Of a stretch of 64,000 nucleotides of DNA, positions 49,520 through 61,809 are shown piece by piece. Location: positions 23,599,938 to 23,663,937 of the forward strand of contig CM067345.1 in assembly GCA_034190875.2 (NCBI GenBank). Reading direction: 5' to 3'. The DNA comes from Urechis unicinctus. Taxonomy: Eukaryota; Annelida; Polychaeta; Xenopneusta; Urechidae. Both the position numbers and the translations under genes were made by a program. A model generated the notes under the pieces. The model searched no databases, had not been told where the DNA came from, and saw only the letters and a list, made by a program, of their open reading frames with translations. Position 1 is the stretch's first letter. Each line of letters opens with the position of its first letter.

Positions 49520-50950
49520 GCTTCTTATCGTATCCCAATGTACGGTACTCTCACATTTCCCAGAAACGTAGTCCGCTTATTTGTCACTTCTCCATTCATA
49601 CAGAGGTGTGAACATCTATTTAAGCAACTGTGCAGGTTAGATATGTTGACATGGATTGTCGCTCTGCTTGGGGCCATCTGTGCCTTAGAAACAGCTGGAG
49701 TCTATCGCTAACAACAGCAAGGCGCCATGTTCTTAGGTTCAGTGTAGAGTGCATATAAGCACAACATGTTGCTTGGATACATATGCTTTTGCAGCTAAAT
49801 TGATGACCAACGCTCGCAACTGCTAATTCATATATTTAATTAATACTGGCGCAGGTTAATTACAAATCTATATATGGCGGGAAATGTACACTACAAAAGT
49901 TTTGGCCTTTTTGGTTCATATTTGGACTGAGGAAGAGGATAAAGCAGGTTGAAAGGGAGCCGTGAATATCAGGTCACGTGAGTGGGAGATGAAGACAATA
50001 TGTGAGTCAATGAGAGAAGGAAAGATTGAATGAATCAATGAATAAATGAGTGAGTAGCTGAGAAAGTCGATGAGTAAGTCAGTCCGTGAGTCGGTGTATA
50101 AATGCATATGGGAGAAAAAAACAGTGAGAGAGAGAGAGATGTGGAGGAGCTAAATGAGTCTTAGAGTAAATGAATTAATAGAAATACCAACAAGTATATC
50201 ACAAGTGATAAAGGAGTAAAATGGATTTTCCTTTACATAATTTATAAATGTAAAATTAATCCCAAATAAATTATCCTATGCTGTCTACGATCTGTAATAT
50301 ATTTCAATGTCTATTATGTATCCAAGGATCTTAGATGCTTCAGATTGTTTTAAACAGTTCTTGGTGATTTTGAGCTCGGAAATAGCTATTCCTTGTAATA
50401 ATCAAAGCACTGTATTCAATGAGAATGCGCTTAGCAATGTAGACACTTTGGCAAAGAATGCATTCAGGATCGGCTCACCCCTCAACAGAAACCATGCGTT
50501 GTGTTAGTGGGAACTATACGAACAAGTACAAATATAAACTTCTCATATTGATACAAATTGTGCTGTCTGTTGTCAAATTCAGGTGGCTATCGATTCAAAA
50601 GTACCCCTCTAATTCATAATGCAGCAGAATATGCAAGCGTGGCATGAATGTAAAACCTCTTTTATTATATGTGTTTATTTATTGATCTCCCGTGTAAACG
50701 ATGTATTGTCATGAACTGTGAGTAACTTATAACGACTTGTTTTATAGTACACATTAACATATGCCATTGTTACAGAAGAAAATACCTCCCCTATTGATCA
50801 CGAATAAAGTCCCTAGGTTGAGCGCGTGGCGAGCTTCCCATTTGGTGATGTACGCCACGCCCCTTTACAGACTTCACCTGACGTCCGTCATACGAGACAC
50901 GGTTAAAGCTCGGTTAGCCGACATGATTGGCTTGCCGTTGATCAAGCTCT
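49520..50950. other. Intergenic between gene C and the GPCR
   Basis: A divergent arrangement: gene C reads leftward from 49519 and the GPCR reads rightward from 51026. 49970-50150 is low-complexity with many tgagt/aatga words and (ga)n. No exon or element recognised. Confidence 0.5.
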
Positions 50951-50953
50951 TTG

Positions 50954-50970
50954 GCACGTGGGGATATAAG
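50954..50970 (+). promoter_or_regulatory. Possible core promoter of the GPCR gene
   Basis: A CACGTG E-box at about 50954 is followed at once by ggggatataagc, a TATA-like site about 65 bases before the ATG. Close spacing would leave a short leader. Short motifs like these are common by chance. Confidence 0.3.
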
Positions 50971-51025
50971 CGAGAGGAAAGCACTCAATAAAGCAAAGGA
51001 GTAACGGTAGGTGTACGCTACTGCA

Positions 51026-52057
51026 ATGCCAGAGGACGAGGGTCAGAATAGCCTGATGACAGCTGCTCATTATCTCTCGTTAGTGTCCGCTTTCGTGACT
51101 TTGTTAATAGCCCCTGTGGGGAATGGCCTAAGTTTGCTGGTGATGAACCAGAGGGCGCTGCGTGGGACAGCAGCAGCCACATATCTATCTGCCATAGCCA
51201 TTGCAGACACAGCTGTTGTCTATTTTGGTCGACTGCCTGTCGTGGCTTTGTACTATGGAGTGACGACCCAAGTGACAGTCAACTATTGGACCTGTACCAT
51301 GCAGTGGTTCTGTTTGTTTACGTCAGGTGACGCTGCTGTCTGGCTGGTGCTGGCTCTTACTGTGGATCGTTTCATAGCTGTCTGGCTGCCACACCATGCC
51401 AAGAAATACTGCACTGTCAAACGCGCTGCTTGTGCATGTATATTGATTGTCGTCGTGGCAATGTTAAAGAATTTGTCTATCTTGATTTCAAACAAAGTGA
51501 TTAATAGCAACAAACTGTTTGCTGAAAATGAAAATGAAAATACAACCACAGCCACTTGCGGTATTCGCCATGGTATGGATCACTACCAGTTAAATATTAG
51601 ACCCTGGATAGGATTTACGTTATACGCCTTCGTTCCTGTAGCGTCTGTTTGTATCCTCAACGCTCTTATTGTATACCGCCTCATACAAGTTCGCAAACAT
51701 GTCAACGTCACGCTTACAATCCCCGACGCCCAACGAGCAAAGGAGAAGAGGAAAGATGCAGGCAACTCTTCTATGACGGCCATGTTTCTTGGTGTCTCTT
51801 TAATGTTGGTCCTTTCAATAACGCCAAGCATTCTCAATTTTGCTACACTGGAGTACTGGGTTGACTCGGAACGTGACCAGGCCGTTGCAGAATTGTTAAT
51901 ATCTGTCTTTGACACCTTCGTCTATATCAACCACTCTGTGAATTTCCTTGTGTATTGTCTGACGGGGCGTCGCTTTCGTAAACAAGTGGCTTGTATGATA
52001 CGATGTACAAACAATCAGCCAGCAAATACAGTTACTCACGAGTCACACCAGATATGA
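51026..52057 (+). CDS. Class A G-protein-coupled receptor, peptide-receptor-like, single exon
   Basis: Intronless, 343 residues from the ATG at 51026. The frame also opens five codons earlier, without an ATG. Seven hydrophobic segments. Landmarks: N33 in GNGLSLLV (TM1), D61 in IAIAD (TM2), C90 before TM3 and C178 in loop 2 (likely disulfide), DRF at 114-116 where DRY is usual, P267 in TM6 without the usual CW.P tryptophan, and NHSVNFLVYCLTG (302-314) in TM7 replacing NPxxY. The N..NFL.YCL..RRFR end is typical of FMRFamide/TRH-type peptide receptors that expanded in lophotrochozoans. The ligand cannot be inferred. Related fragments are at 59315 and 61654. A basic loop 3 (RAKEKRKD) is present. 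Short tail without a palmitoylation pair. Confidence 0.92.
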   Translation: MPEDEGQNSLMTAAHYLSLVSAFVTLLIAPVGNGLSLLVMNQRALRGTAAATYLSAIAIADTAVVYFGRLPVVALYYGVTTQVTVNYWTCTMQWFCLFTSGDAAVWLVLALTVDRFIAVWLPHHAKKYCTVKRAACACILIVVVAMLKNLSILISNKVINSNKLFAENENENTTTATCGIRHGMDHYQLNIRPWIGFTLYAFVPVASVCILNALIVYRLIQVRKHVNVTLTIPDAQRAKEKRKDAGNSSMTAMFLGVSLMLVLSITPSILNFATLEYWVDSERDQAVAELLISVFDTFVYINHSVNFLVYCLTGRRFRKQVACMIRCTNNQPANTVTHESHQI

Positions 52058-52059
52058 CC

Positions 52060-53090
52060 TAAGTTATGATAAAGCAAATTGAGTCAACGCCATCTATTTT
52101 AGATTCAGTTTTACAGCAGTCTTTTCGCTTGTTAGTAAATACCAAAGTGTGCGACCTAGGCTTTCATGTAAATGTAGAAGTATGACCTGTTCCCCAAGAC
52201 TGCCGCCGAACATATAGTGTATGTTATCACCATATGTCGATCTTGTTCGCTGCGCATATGTAGCCCGCTGTTGGTAACCCCAAATGTGTTCGTTGTATCT
52301 AGGCACAGCTTCATAGAATATATAATTAACCGTTATCCCCTTTAGATTATTTGGTTGGCTACATGGAATCAGTTTATTACAGAATGAAAATCGACAGGCA
52401 ATATGAGCTGTTTGCAAGTCTTTTCAATACCTTGATAACTTAATATAATAATACACAGATTGGGGTAGAATTCGAAAGATAAGTTCCCTCAAATAAGGTT
52501 GTGAATAATATCATTGGATGAATTCTAGATTGAACAAGAGCTATAGCCTAAATAACAGTATTATTTATTATAGGATTTGTTATTAGTAGATCAAATAATT
52601 TTGTGAATAAGATATTGTTCAAATGTTCATTGGTTCTTGTAAAGGTAACAAATTTTCGCTTATCGTGTTCGTGATAGAAACACGGAAAATGTTTATTGTT
52701 TACCGTTTTTCATTGCCGCATATGGAAAAACTGTAAACTATTGAGCTATGCTGTGCATATTCCACCCATTGAGTACATATAATGGTCCAACACATGTCAT
52801 GTCACACTCGAAAACTATGAAGACCTACATCAACCAAAATGAGCAAAGGCAAATAAGTTTGATTTTTCAGAGGGAATTTAAGGTATAGGAATTATTTAAA
52901 GACTTTCAATATGGTAAGTATGAAAGTATTATTAAAATCGGGTGCATCTTGATATGTCAAACAAAACATAGTATGATTCGCACATGAAATTTTACAATTA
53001 TCTAAGCAGAATTAAGGTTAAAAATTACCGGCAATTGCTTACCAAATAAGATCAATCAGGTTCTTTGCACGCATAAGTTATTCCGTATAT
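52060..53090. other. No gene recognised
   Basis: AT-rich 3' flank of the GPCR with no protein-like frame and no repeat unit seen. Confidence 0.5.
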
Positions 53091-53094
53091 CAGT

Positions 53095-53225
53095 GCGTCG
53101 ATTTATTTATATCAGTGCGCTGGTTTATGAATATCAGTGCACTGGTTTATATATATCCGTGCGCCAGTTTATGTATATCAGTGCACCGGTTTATGTATAT
53201 TAGTGCGCCGGTTTATGTATTTCTG
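53095..53225. repeat. 22-bp minisatellite
   Basis: About six units of 22 bases based on ggtttatgtatatcagtgcgc, with substitutions between units. Confidence 0.9.
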
Positions 53226-53279
53226 TATAATGTCCTTGTATATTTTTGATAGGAACTATTGGTCGGTCGGTCTGTGTGT

Positions 53280-54280
53280 TCATGCTATTTGGGCCCCCAT
53301 AATTGTTTGACTGTTTTTATTGTAATTTTGAAATTGATTGGTTTCGTACTGCAATGGAGAATGGCACTCTTGGGACTCACAGATATTCACCACACAACAC
53401 CATGACATTTGAACTCTGATCATTCTTGTATACCTGTCACGCCTGCCTTCATCCCCTAAGATATTCGGTATCACATTCGAACTTGCAATAAGAAAGTAAT
53501 TTCTCATGTTTTTGGCTGCCGTGTACTCCTCACAATTCACGTGATAAATAGACACAGGGATATTCTTATAAAACATTTGCGAGACTTCTGTCACACACCT
53601 AACAGTTTAACATTGCAGCAACAGGAAGTATGCCAACTTTCTACTCAAATAACGCAAATGCCAAGATACATTCTGACTTGAAATTTCAATCAGAGATTAC
53701 TTACTGTGTGTTAAAATCTGCTGCAAGGAATATTTTATATTTATAATTATAAACTTTAAGCAAACAAACCGGGCTGTGTCGTGTGCCATGTTTCATCCAA
53801 GGTTGCTGATAACGCTTTATGTACCACAATAGCGTCTAACATGCTTAACACTTGGTATTCTGTGATGCACACGCAACATATTTTTGGTCATGCTCATTGT
53901 ATTGGGATATACACATTACATTTGGAGCTGTTCTCAAAATAAATATATGTTGATAGAATGATGTATTGTTCATATGTCAATGGCATTATCTAGAATATGC
54001 TTCTGCAGCGTCACGTTAGTCATATTAACATGAGGATGCGTTAAATATCCAAATGGTCGCTGTTTAATTCTGAAAGCGTGCACATTTTTTTATTTATTCC
54101 TTGTAGTGCCATGCATATTGCAATCAATCTTTACTATCATTGGTGTCGTGCCTTACATGAAACATATATGCCTTCAGTTGACCGTCAATTGAGTCGTGTC
54201 GCAGTAGCACAAAGCCACAACAGGCACCCCACATAAACAGACCACAGCACTGTCAGCTATAGCTTCGACCAGAACCACCA
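53280..54280. other. No gene recognised
   Basis: A frame of 104 residues on the - strand (53594-53280) is open but shows no motif or compositional sign of coding. The rest is AT-rich. Confidence 0.45.
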
Positions 54281-54281
54281 G

Positions 54282-54350
54282 GTTAACAATGGGTCGTCAT
54301 GAATGATGCTATTTGAAAATATTGGTTGAATAAACATCGTAACCAAGGGG
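54282..54350 (-). repeat. Short inverted repeat, arm 1 (partner at 58776-58845)
   Basis: The reverse complement of this stretch matches 58776-58845, sharing the string cattcatgacgacccattgtt and ttcaaccaat about 20 bases before it. The arms are 4.4 kb apart. Probably two copies of a short interspersed element in opposite orientation. Confidence 0.6.
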
Positions 54351-54935
54351 GTCGTAACCATTGCAACCAGTCGTTCACCAGTAAGGTTTGATCATTAAAA
54401 TGGAATATATCTTAATCATCATGCTAGCTTTTACCTTTATTGTGGTGATCTTGATGCATAGAACATAAACATAACGCGTTGTCATGATTGCCATGTTGTC
54501 ATTGATGAGTCAATATTACATTTATCCATGTAGTTAGTACTTGGAGGTTCCTATTATACAAGGATAATGTTATTATTTACACATGGATCGGTTGTGTAAC
54601 CAAGGAGGCCATTTTGCAGGAAGTATAATATATTTCATCAATTAGAGAATTAACCACTGCAGATTAAGAAAACGGATGAGAATATGCGGTTAAGTATATT
54701 CACGAATATGATAAAAACGATGTTTTGATCTGAACGTGCGGTTTTCGACGCTTTGTTGTAGGACTGATTCTGCTTGTGTCTTAGCTCGGCTGTTGATATG
54801 AAGCTGTGGCAGTCCTGAAAATTAATTAATATTGGCGCAGTGAAAAAAAAACCTAAAAGGTTTGAACTACCACCTAATGCTATTAAATCCTGCTGTGGCA
54901 CAAACGGCTCCCATGCAGTTTGGATGTTTAAATAT

Positions 54936-55091
<156 letters not shown>

Positions 55092-55152
55092 GTATATAAA
55101 CACACACACTTTTAAATATACACATATATATGCTATTTATAGATAGCGGCTC

Positions 55153-55187
55153 GGCGCTCGGAAGGTTGGCATCGAAAACCGAGCGCC
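55153..55187. other. 9-bp stem-loop
   Basis: ggcgctcgg and ccgagcgcc are perfect complements with a 17-base loop, just after the (TA)n tract and unusually G+C-rich for the area. No function is claimed. Confidence 0.55.
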
Positions 55188-55351
55188 TGTGTGTATACAT
55201 ATATATATGTGTGCGTGCCTGTGTGTTTGTGTATATATACCCGCTTTGATTGCACGGGGACATTCAGTGCACACTGTCGCTGAGACAAAAAGACAGTAAA
55301 TACACGAACCAAGGAGAGCTGGTAACGCGCACTATTAAAAGCTGCCGCTTA

Positions 55352-55530
55352 CATGTTTTGACATGACCCCTTTGCCAAGTCAATATTGAGCTGACGAAAG
55401 TGATAAATGCCGCTGGTCGATTACCTAAGGTTTAGCCTGTTTTGAAATGACCCCTAGCCAAGTCAATGCAAACCCAGCCAACGCAAGCATGAATGCCTCT
55501 GGTCGATTACGTAAGGTTTGGCCTACTTAA
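55352..55530. repeat. Two-unit direct repeat of ~85 bp
   Basis: The block running from gacccctttgccaagtcaat to ctggtcgattacctaaggtt is repeated in 55446-55525 with a variant gacccctagccaagtcaat and tctggtcgattacgtaaggt. Confidence 0.75.
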
Positions 55531-55679
55531 ACAGCACCTGCTGTTAGCCTTGGCGCTTAGCTGCTGCAGTAGAAAACTTTGAAACTAATCGTCCTTTTTA
55601 CTGTTTTTTGTTACTGTGAATGCTAAAAATACTGTTACAATCATTATCACGAGGCCAAGCTCTAAATACTGACAAAATT

Positions 55680-56087
55680 TCATGTGCGTAAATACAGCCG
55701 TTTCAGAGATATCAGCGAGGACAGAACTCGTAGCAAAAATCGCGATAGGTACTCTAAAATACATGTCATTATACAAAGTACAAAAGGTGAAAACAAGTAT
55801 TTTTGTCGCCTATTCCATGCTACGACAATTGCTTGTTACAACCATATAATTCATATGTTCGTAACTGCAGTAGTTATGGAGGAGATAGTTACAGCAAATG
55901 GGGGAAAAAATCGACGAAAAATCGATCCCATAAGTCTCCAACACTGCGCATGCGCATCAAACTGGATCGGTAGTTGTGTCATACCATGATCTATCATTCC
56001 CCAAAATTTCATGTTGATATGTTTAGCCGTTCCGGAGAACAGCCCGAAAAACCTTGACTGGAGAAAAAAAAAAAAAAAAAAAAAAAT
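55680..56087 (+). mobile_element. Possible poly-A-tailed retroelement copy
   Basis: The stretch ends with ccttgactggag and a pure run of about 22 A (56065-56087). The preceding sequence is more complex than its surroundings, and I found no coding motifs. A retroposed 3' end is the simplest reading. The start is not defined. Confidence 0.35.
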
Positions 56088-56101
56088 TCTGGCTAAAGCA
56101 A

Positions 56102-56131
56102 TATGTCTTCCAACTATCGTTGGAAGACATA
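56102..56131. other. 13-bp perfect hairpin
   Basis: tatgtcttccaac, a 4-base loop (tatc), then gttggaagacata. It lies 14 bases after a poly-A run. Could be a transposon end-joining product or a chance palindrome. Confidence 0.6.
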
Positions 56132-56139
56132 ACTACCAA

Positions 56140-58540
56140 AGTGTGTCAAAGATGGCGGATTTATCATGAAGCATCAAGCAATGCAATCGAGCAAACGCCA
56201 TATGATTAACAGGAAAGATATTGGGAGTTATATTATTCTTCGCTGAAGAATATCAATCAAAGTTTGCTATTAAATACAAAGCATTATGAATAGCAAATGT
56301 TAGACTACCAGAATAATACAGAGTCACCAGGGATGGTCTAGCGTCTACAATAACGCGACCACACAGAGCGTTGGTTCATGGTTGTGTTTTTAATGAGGTG
56401 GGTTGTTTATATTTATAGCCATCTGATAAAACGAACACAGCAAAAAAAGAATGCATTTGATAAATGATTGCTTTGCTGATAACTATCCCTAATGTTCCTA
56501 AGGCAACCAGCCACACCGAGGACAGGTATAAAAAGGGAAATAACATGAAACTCATCAATCACTGTGTTGTCTCTTACCTTGGTTGATTTAGATCCGTGTA
56601 CATTGTGTGCATTGTACCAAAGTTGGATCCCTCATAGTTCCCCTTTCCATGGTTGCCAGGTAGACATCAATGACATTCGTCTCCGTGATTCATTGCTTGG
56701 AATTTTTATAGCATGATACTCGAATATATCGAACGTTCCTGGACGTTTTCTCATGAATAACATTATGCAAATGATTCTAAATTCAGACCCTAGACAGCAA
56801 CGACGCCATTAAAGTATACCCACAACAAGTTTTCCCAGACAACCATTGAGTATCAGTTTTCTTCAATCAAATATTCATTCTTTCAAAATACAATATTAGA
56901 ATTCACCACAAATTCTACCTCCTATATTTTTAATCACATTAATCATGAAGATTGTTTTAACAGATCATTACAATGAGTTTATATGCTCTATAAATAATCT
57001 AGTGCAATAAATGGTTGAGAATATGCGAGAGGTTCATAGCAATATATGTAGTATAGTTTTGATTAATATACTAATTCAATTATATTGGCTTCATTTGTAC
57101 ATAAACCTTTATCTTTATCTTATTTGCACCCACAGTGTACTATGAAACAGCGATCCAACGCCAACTTTGTATGTCGTTTAGACGCCATCACGTGGTCTCT
57201 AACATACTTGCATGGTGATATAGTGGTGAACTCCTTGATCTGTAATCCAGGGTAAGAACTGCACCAAGAGCATTCAGTATTAGCTGACACGCCCGAAAAG
57301 GTTTGTAGGAATTGCAACATGCCAACTCTTACCATAACAAGTTACTGAAAAAGTTGTTTGACCTACATGGAAACTATCAACATTGATATATGGTGACGAG
57401 TTCTTCAAGCAAATAATTATCGCGACACACAGATTACTCATTTGTGCTTGTCGTATTATGAAGATAGAACCCAAGAATTTATAATATTAACCTAGTGAAC
57501 ATGTTAACAATTCGTTTTGGTGAACATTTTTAGCTCAACTTTTGTTAATATTTGTTTATAAAACGGTTTTTTACTAGTGGCAAAATTTGGTCATTCCTCA
57601 ACTTTTGAGGAGAAAACGGTTTTTACAAGCAAAAGGTCATTTGTGAGGAGAAAGGCAGGAATAGACACTTTATATGCAGCAGCATTATCGACACTGAACC
57701 GGCCTTTGAGACAAACACAGTTTTGTTTCCCCATAGAAGCCCTATCCATAACATGAAATTGTAGATGAACTATTACTCTTTCCCCGCCTGATAATAACAA
57801 ACTGATTGAATGATGCATTTATATACACTAGAAGCATACATAGGTATCCCGATACATGTAAGCCGTCCATGTCGGTACATGAGGCGGGAATGGTGTTGGT
57901 TGGTGTTGAGACTGCAAACATTTATTCAGCCATTGTGATACCACACACCTTGCGATCATCAACCATCAAATTTGGCCTTAACTGAGCTTAGGTGTTCATA
58001 TAACAACGTAACATCGGTGATATCACATCAATAAGGGTATGTCTATCATTTGCAATATTTCGCATTTAATGGCGGTCATTGATTGAACTTCATCAATATC
58101 CTGACTAAAAAATATCAGTCCCTCAATCACTACGACTTTAGTCATGGGTATCTGTCAAAAAAGACTGTAATTGGTTACCCCTGTTAATCATATGACGTTT
58201 ATCGAATCATTTGTGTTGACGGGGCGTCCTAAATAAGTCATATTTGACACGCGGTAGACACTATAAACATCCAATCTGCATCTGCTAAGTTGAGCGATAT
58301 TACCAGAACATGATTAGATTGCGCATACATAATGATTCGAATCGTTCAAAGGCTAATTTCTTTGGGCCTTTACTGATCAATATTGTATTTCTTGAAATCG
58401 CGTTGAATTTACAACTGGGCAAAAACAAAAGCAGAATATGACTCACACAATCGCATGTTCAGATCTAAACATCATTTAATCATATAAATATTTCCTTATC
58501 CGCCTTTTCGCATAGATCGAAGCAGTAATGACTCATCAAT
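56140..58540. other. No gene recognised
   Basis: AT-rich sequence; open frames at 56376-56558, 57120-57474 and 57591-57818 on the - strand have no recognisable motif. Confidence 0.45.
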
Positions 58541-58609
58541 GACTAATGCATCACGATCAATACAAACAGCACACAAAGTGCGCGTATCAACCAATGTGAT
58601 GGCCAGCTC

Positions 58610-58734
58610 ATTGGTTGATTTAGCTTTATTATTTCATTCTTAAAACTGGCATCTATTAATGCACGGCAACGTAAATTCTGGTAACTTTTATCACTGGCAT
58701 AAGCGACTACATACACACATGGATTAAATGCCAA
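58610..58734 (-). pseudogene. GPCR TM7-like fragment
   Basis: The - strand reads FNPCVYVVAYASDKSYQNLR from about 58731. This carries an NPxxY motif (NPCVY) followed by a basic segment similar to TM7 and helix 8 of class A receptors. No other GPCR part is next to it. The NPxxY differs from the NFLVY of the gene at 51026, so it is not a copy of that gene. Confidence 0.45.
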
Positions 58735-59314
58735 ACTGGATCTATTACGGCTGTGGTGGTATAATCATTTCTAGCCCCATTGGTAACAATGTATATTCAA
58801 CCAATTCGTCTATTGATTATCATTCATGACGACCCATTGTTGATCAGCTACCATTCATGTGGCTGACCTACATACAGACTCAGCTCACAAGACGATTAAT
58901 ACCTGCTGAATAATTAATGCTTGGGTGCATACTCTCCCTAATAAGCTCATATAACGCTCACGACTCTGGTTGATATCCAAAATTGACAGCGCTCTGGTTT
59001 GTTAAAGATGCTATTTTCGGCGATTTGGTGCAATTTTCATTTTGCTTCCATCTTTATGTAGTTGCTAAAACGATGCGTTAATAATCCTTTAAAGTTCTTG
59101 GCAGCACTAAGTCATCAATGAATAAACGATGTGAGCGCGTTGAAACAGACTTGCATGAGCAGCTCAACCATTTTCTGGTGTTATCTCTCAAGCTCCGCCC
59201 GTTTTCAGCATTGTAGCATCTGCCATAAGAAATCGATCTTTACAAAGGCCATAAACAAAGCTTGGGTCATCGATTGAAATCGAGTTTTTGGATATCCCTA
59301 CTATACGCAGAAGA

Positions 59315-59450
59315 TTTTTTATGAAAATGTCGGCTGCCTGTCGAGGCGCTGTTCTTTGGTGACGACTCATGTGACGGAAAATACTGGACAGTGCAGTGGT
59401 TCTGTTTGTTTACGTCAGGTGCCTTTGTTGGCTTGCTGATGAAGGGTCAT
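59315..59450 (+). pseudogene. Fragment of a paralogue of the 51026 GPCR (TM2-TM3)
   Basis: About 90 bases match 51228-51340 of the GPCR gene; gtgcagtggttctgtttgtttacgtcaggtg is near-identical. The match covers the end of TM2, loop 1 and the start of TM3 (WTVQWFCLFTSG). Flanks do not match the gene. Small indels break the frame upstream. Confidence 0.85.
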
Positions 59451-59469
59451 TGAATGTCTAAAACTGTTT

Positions 59470-61230
59470 TCATCATCTCACAGTTTCAAACATTATTATA
59501 ATTCACTGATAAACCTGTGTAGGTGTTGTATTTAGGCATCTTTCGTGCAATCACACTGTTGGTTATGTTCACTACGCAACAATTGTACACAGGATGACGA
59601 AATCGAAAGCAGTTGCATCCTCTGACATTAGCCCAACAGACCAACAGTCAATCGGGTACTCCCTTGTTGGTCTAACAGGAAAACCCTCCGTTTATTGGTA
59701 GATTGACAAACATGCTTAAACTATCACGTTAAAAATACGTACTGAGAAGAATTTAAAGCCACCAACAGTGAGAGTATTGACTGAATTTAATTGCTAGGAT
59801 TTTTTTTTTACCAATATCCGGGAGAACACTTGATATTCGATTAATTTCTAACTTTTCGGCGAAATTCTACTCCAAATTCTGGTGGCTGTCAACAAACGGT
59901 CTCTTGCATGACGTTGTCGTAAACGACCGCGTGGAATTTGCTAAGTTTTTATCATACCATCATCTGCTTGATAATAAATTTCACAGGTGAGTCAGTTTAT
60001 ACTAGATTTATACCTTTCCGACCTAGTTGCCCTTTCCTCTCCTTTAGTCATCATCATAACAAGTCCGTTTCCATCTGACTTACGTTGCGCAATCTCGCCG
60101 CCATATTGGAATTTAGTCGGAAAAGTTAATCGCCTCGCACATTTAAGGCGATTATGCATATTTACAAGTTGCTGCGATACCTGAGACTCTAATGCGATGC
60201 ATAATACTGATTGCTTATTAAATTGGACTTGTTAATCAAGTTGACATCGTGAAGGTAAGTTCTTATCATCGCATTTTCTACATAGGAAATGCCCACTTCG
60301 AGAACCTAGAGGGAGCGCACGCTCCACTTGGTTCAAAAGAGCGATTTGACATAGCTGATCTACACGGGAAACGTAACACTAGCGCCTTTGTCTATTGAAA
60401 CTCATACTGCTCGCCAAGAATTATGGTTCGGGTGAGAGTTACCACCAGCAAATCTTAGACTGTAATATATGATCCAAAAACATAATACTCAAGAATAAGG
60501 TAATTAATAATAAAAACGAGGTAGAGGCTAGAACAAGTCAACGAAGTGTTTGCCGTCGCACACATCATCATCATTAATGGTTTCACAGTGTAGCACCAAA
60601 CGGCATTACATAAATCTTACACCAATATTAGGCGTGAGAGGCAATGGCAGCCCCTAGTATCTTGCTGTAAAAACAGCAAGCAATGTATCATGCATATTGT
60701 TAAAGTGATAATTCATTAATGGCTACGTGGCAACCATAGGAAGGACAGCTACGAGACATTAAAAAAATGCATCCAAATCAATGAAGACAAAAGCCAACAC
60801 AATGATTTATATTTTTGAATTATTTCTCTTTTCACATCTACCGAGCTGTCTTGGGTTATTGGCTGGTTTGGATCCGGGTCGCTTCGGGGGTTTTGTCTTG
60901 TGTACCGAGTTGTTTTCGGAATGAGATTACGATGTAAGTTGAGAATTACGAATTTCTTTATTTTCTTTGATCTCTGGCACGCTCGTGAACGTTTACGTGC
61001 AGCTTGGACGTATCTGAACAATTTGGCATTTTCTTGTATTAATCGCTCATTGGATCATGTAACAAAATGGATTTCTGTTGCGGAACGCTGCAGTTTGGAG
61101 TGGGATATATTAGACAAGGTTAAGTGTTAATGGGCATCAAACATGCTTGTCCCTAAGTGCCGAAAATGGGGGTTTTAATAAAGATATGTGAATTGTGGCG
61201 TGGATTGTTTTGGAGTGCTTGTGAGCGTGG
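59470..61230. other. No firm gene
   Basis: An open stretch at 59987-60184 (+) contains FILDLYLSDLVALSSPLVIII, faintly like a GPCR TM2 (L..SDL), but there is no second landmark. The rest shows nothing. 60530-60720 is AT-rich and non-coding. Confidence 0.35.
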
Positions 61231-61307
61231 ATGGTGTTTATAAGTGAAACATGTGCTGCGTTTGTGAGCGTGGACGCGAGAAGATGGTGTGCTTATAAGT
61301 GTAAACA

Positions 61308-61475
<168 letters not shown>

Positions 61476-61653
61476 TATTCTGATTAACCCCAATCTAACA
61501 CAACAGTTAACCAACCTTTAAAAGGTAGACGCTAGTTTTGTGTAACAAAGTAACCTTCCCTGGAGACGATGTATGTTCGTCTACTGTGAGAGAAAAGGGA
61601 AAAGGAACAACGCTGACAGAAATATCATTAAAGAAACGATTTTGAGTTGAGAG

Positions 61654-61806
61654 ATGAATGCAACATCTGTATCTGGAAGCGAGGACCACAGTAGCTTGAC
61701 GACATCTGCAAATTATCTCTCCATAGCTGACGTGACTGTTATCAACCCCTTCTCGAATAGGTTGATATTGCTTGTGATGAATCATAAGACATTGCGTGTG
61801 TCATAG
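61654..61806 (+). pseudogene. N-terminal fragment of a paralogue of the 51026 GPCR (TM1)
   Basis: An ATG opens a 50-residue frame: an N-terminus with possible glycosylation (NAT), then SANYLSIADVTVINPFSNRL and ILLVMNHKTLRVS before a TAG. This parallels AAHYLSLVSAF...GNGLSLLVMNQRALRGT of the intact receptor. The stop and lack of TM2-7 downstream make it a broken copy. It lies on the same strand as the intact gene and downstream of the TM2-TM3 scrap at 59315, so the two are separate events or were reshuffled. Confidence 0.8.
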
Positions 61807-61809
61807 GTG

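Noticed and set aside
59987-60184. GPCR TM2-like stretch
   Set aside because: Only an LxxSDL resemblance; no neighbouring TM segments, so not listed as a gene.
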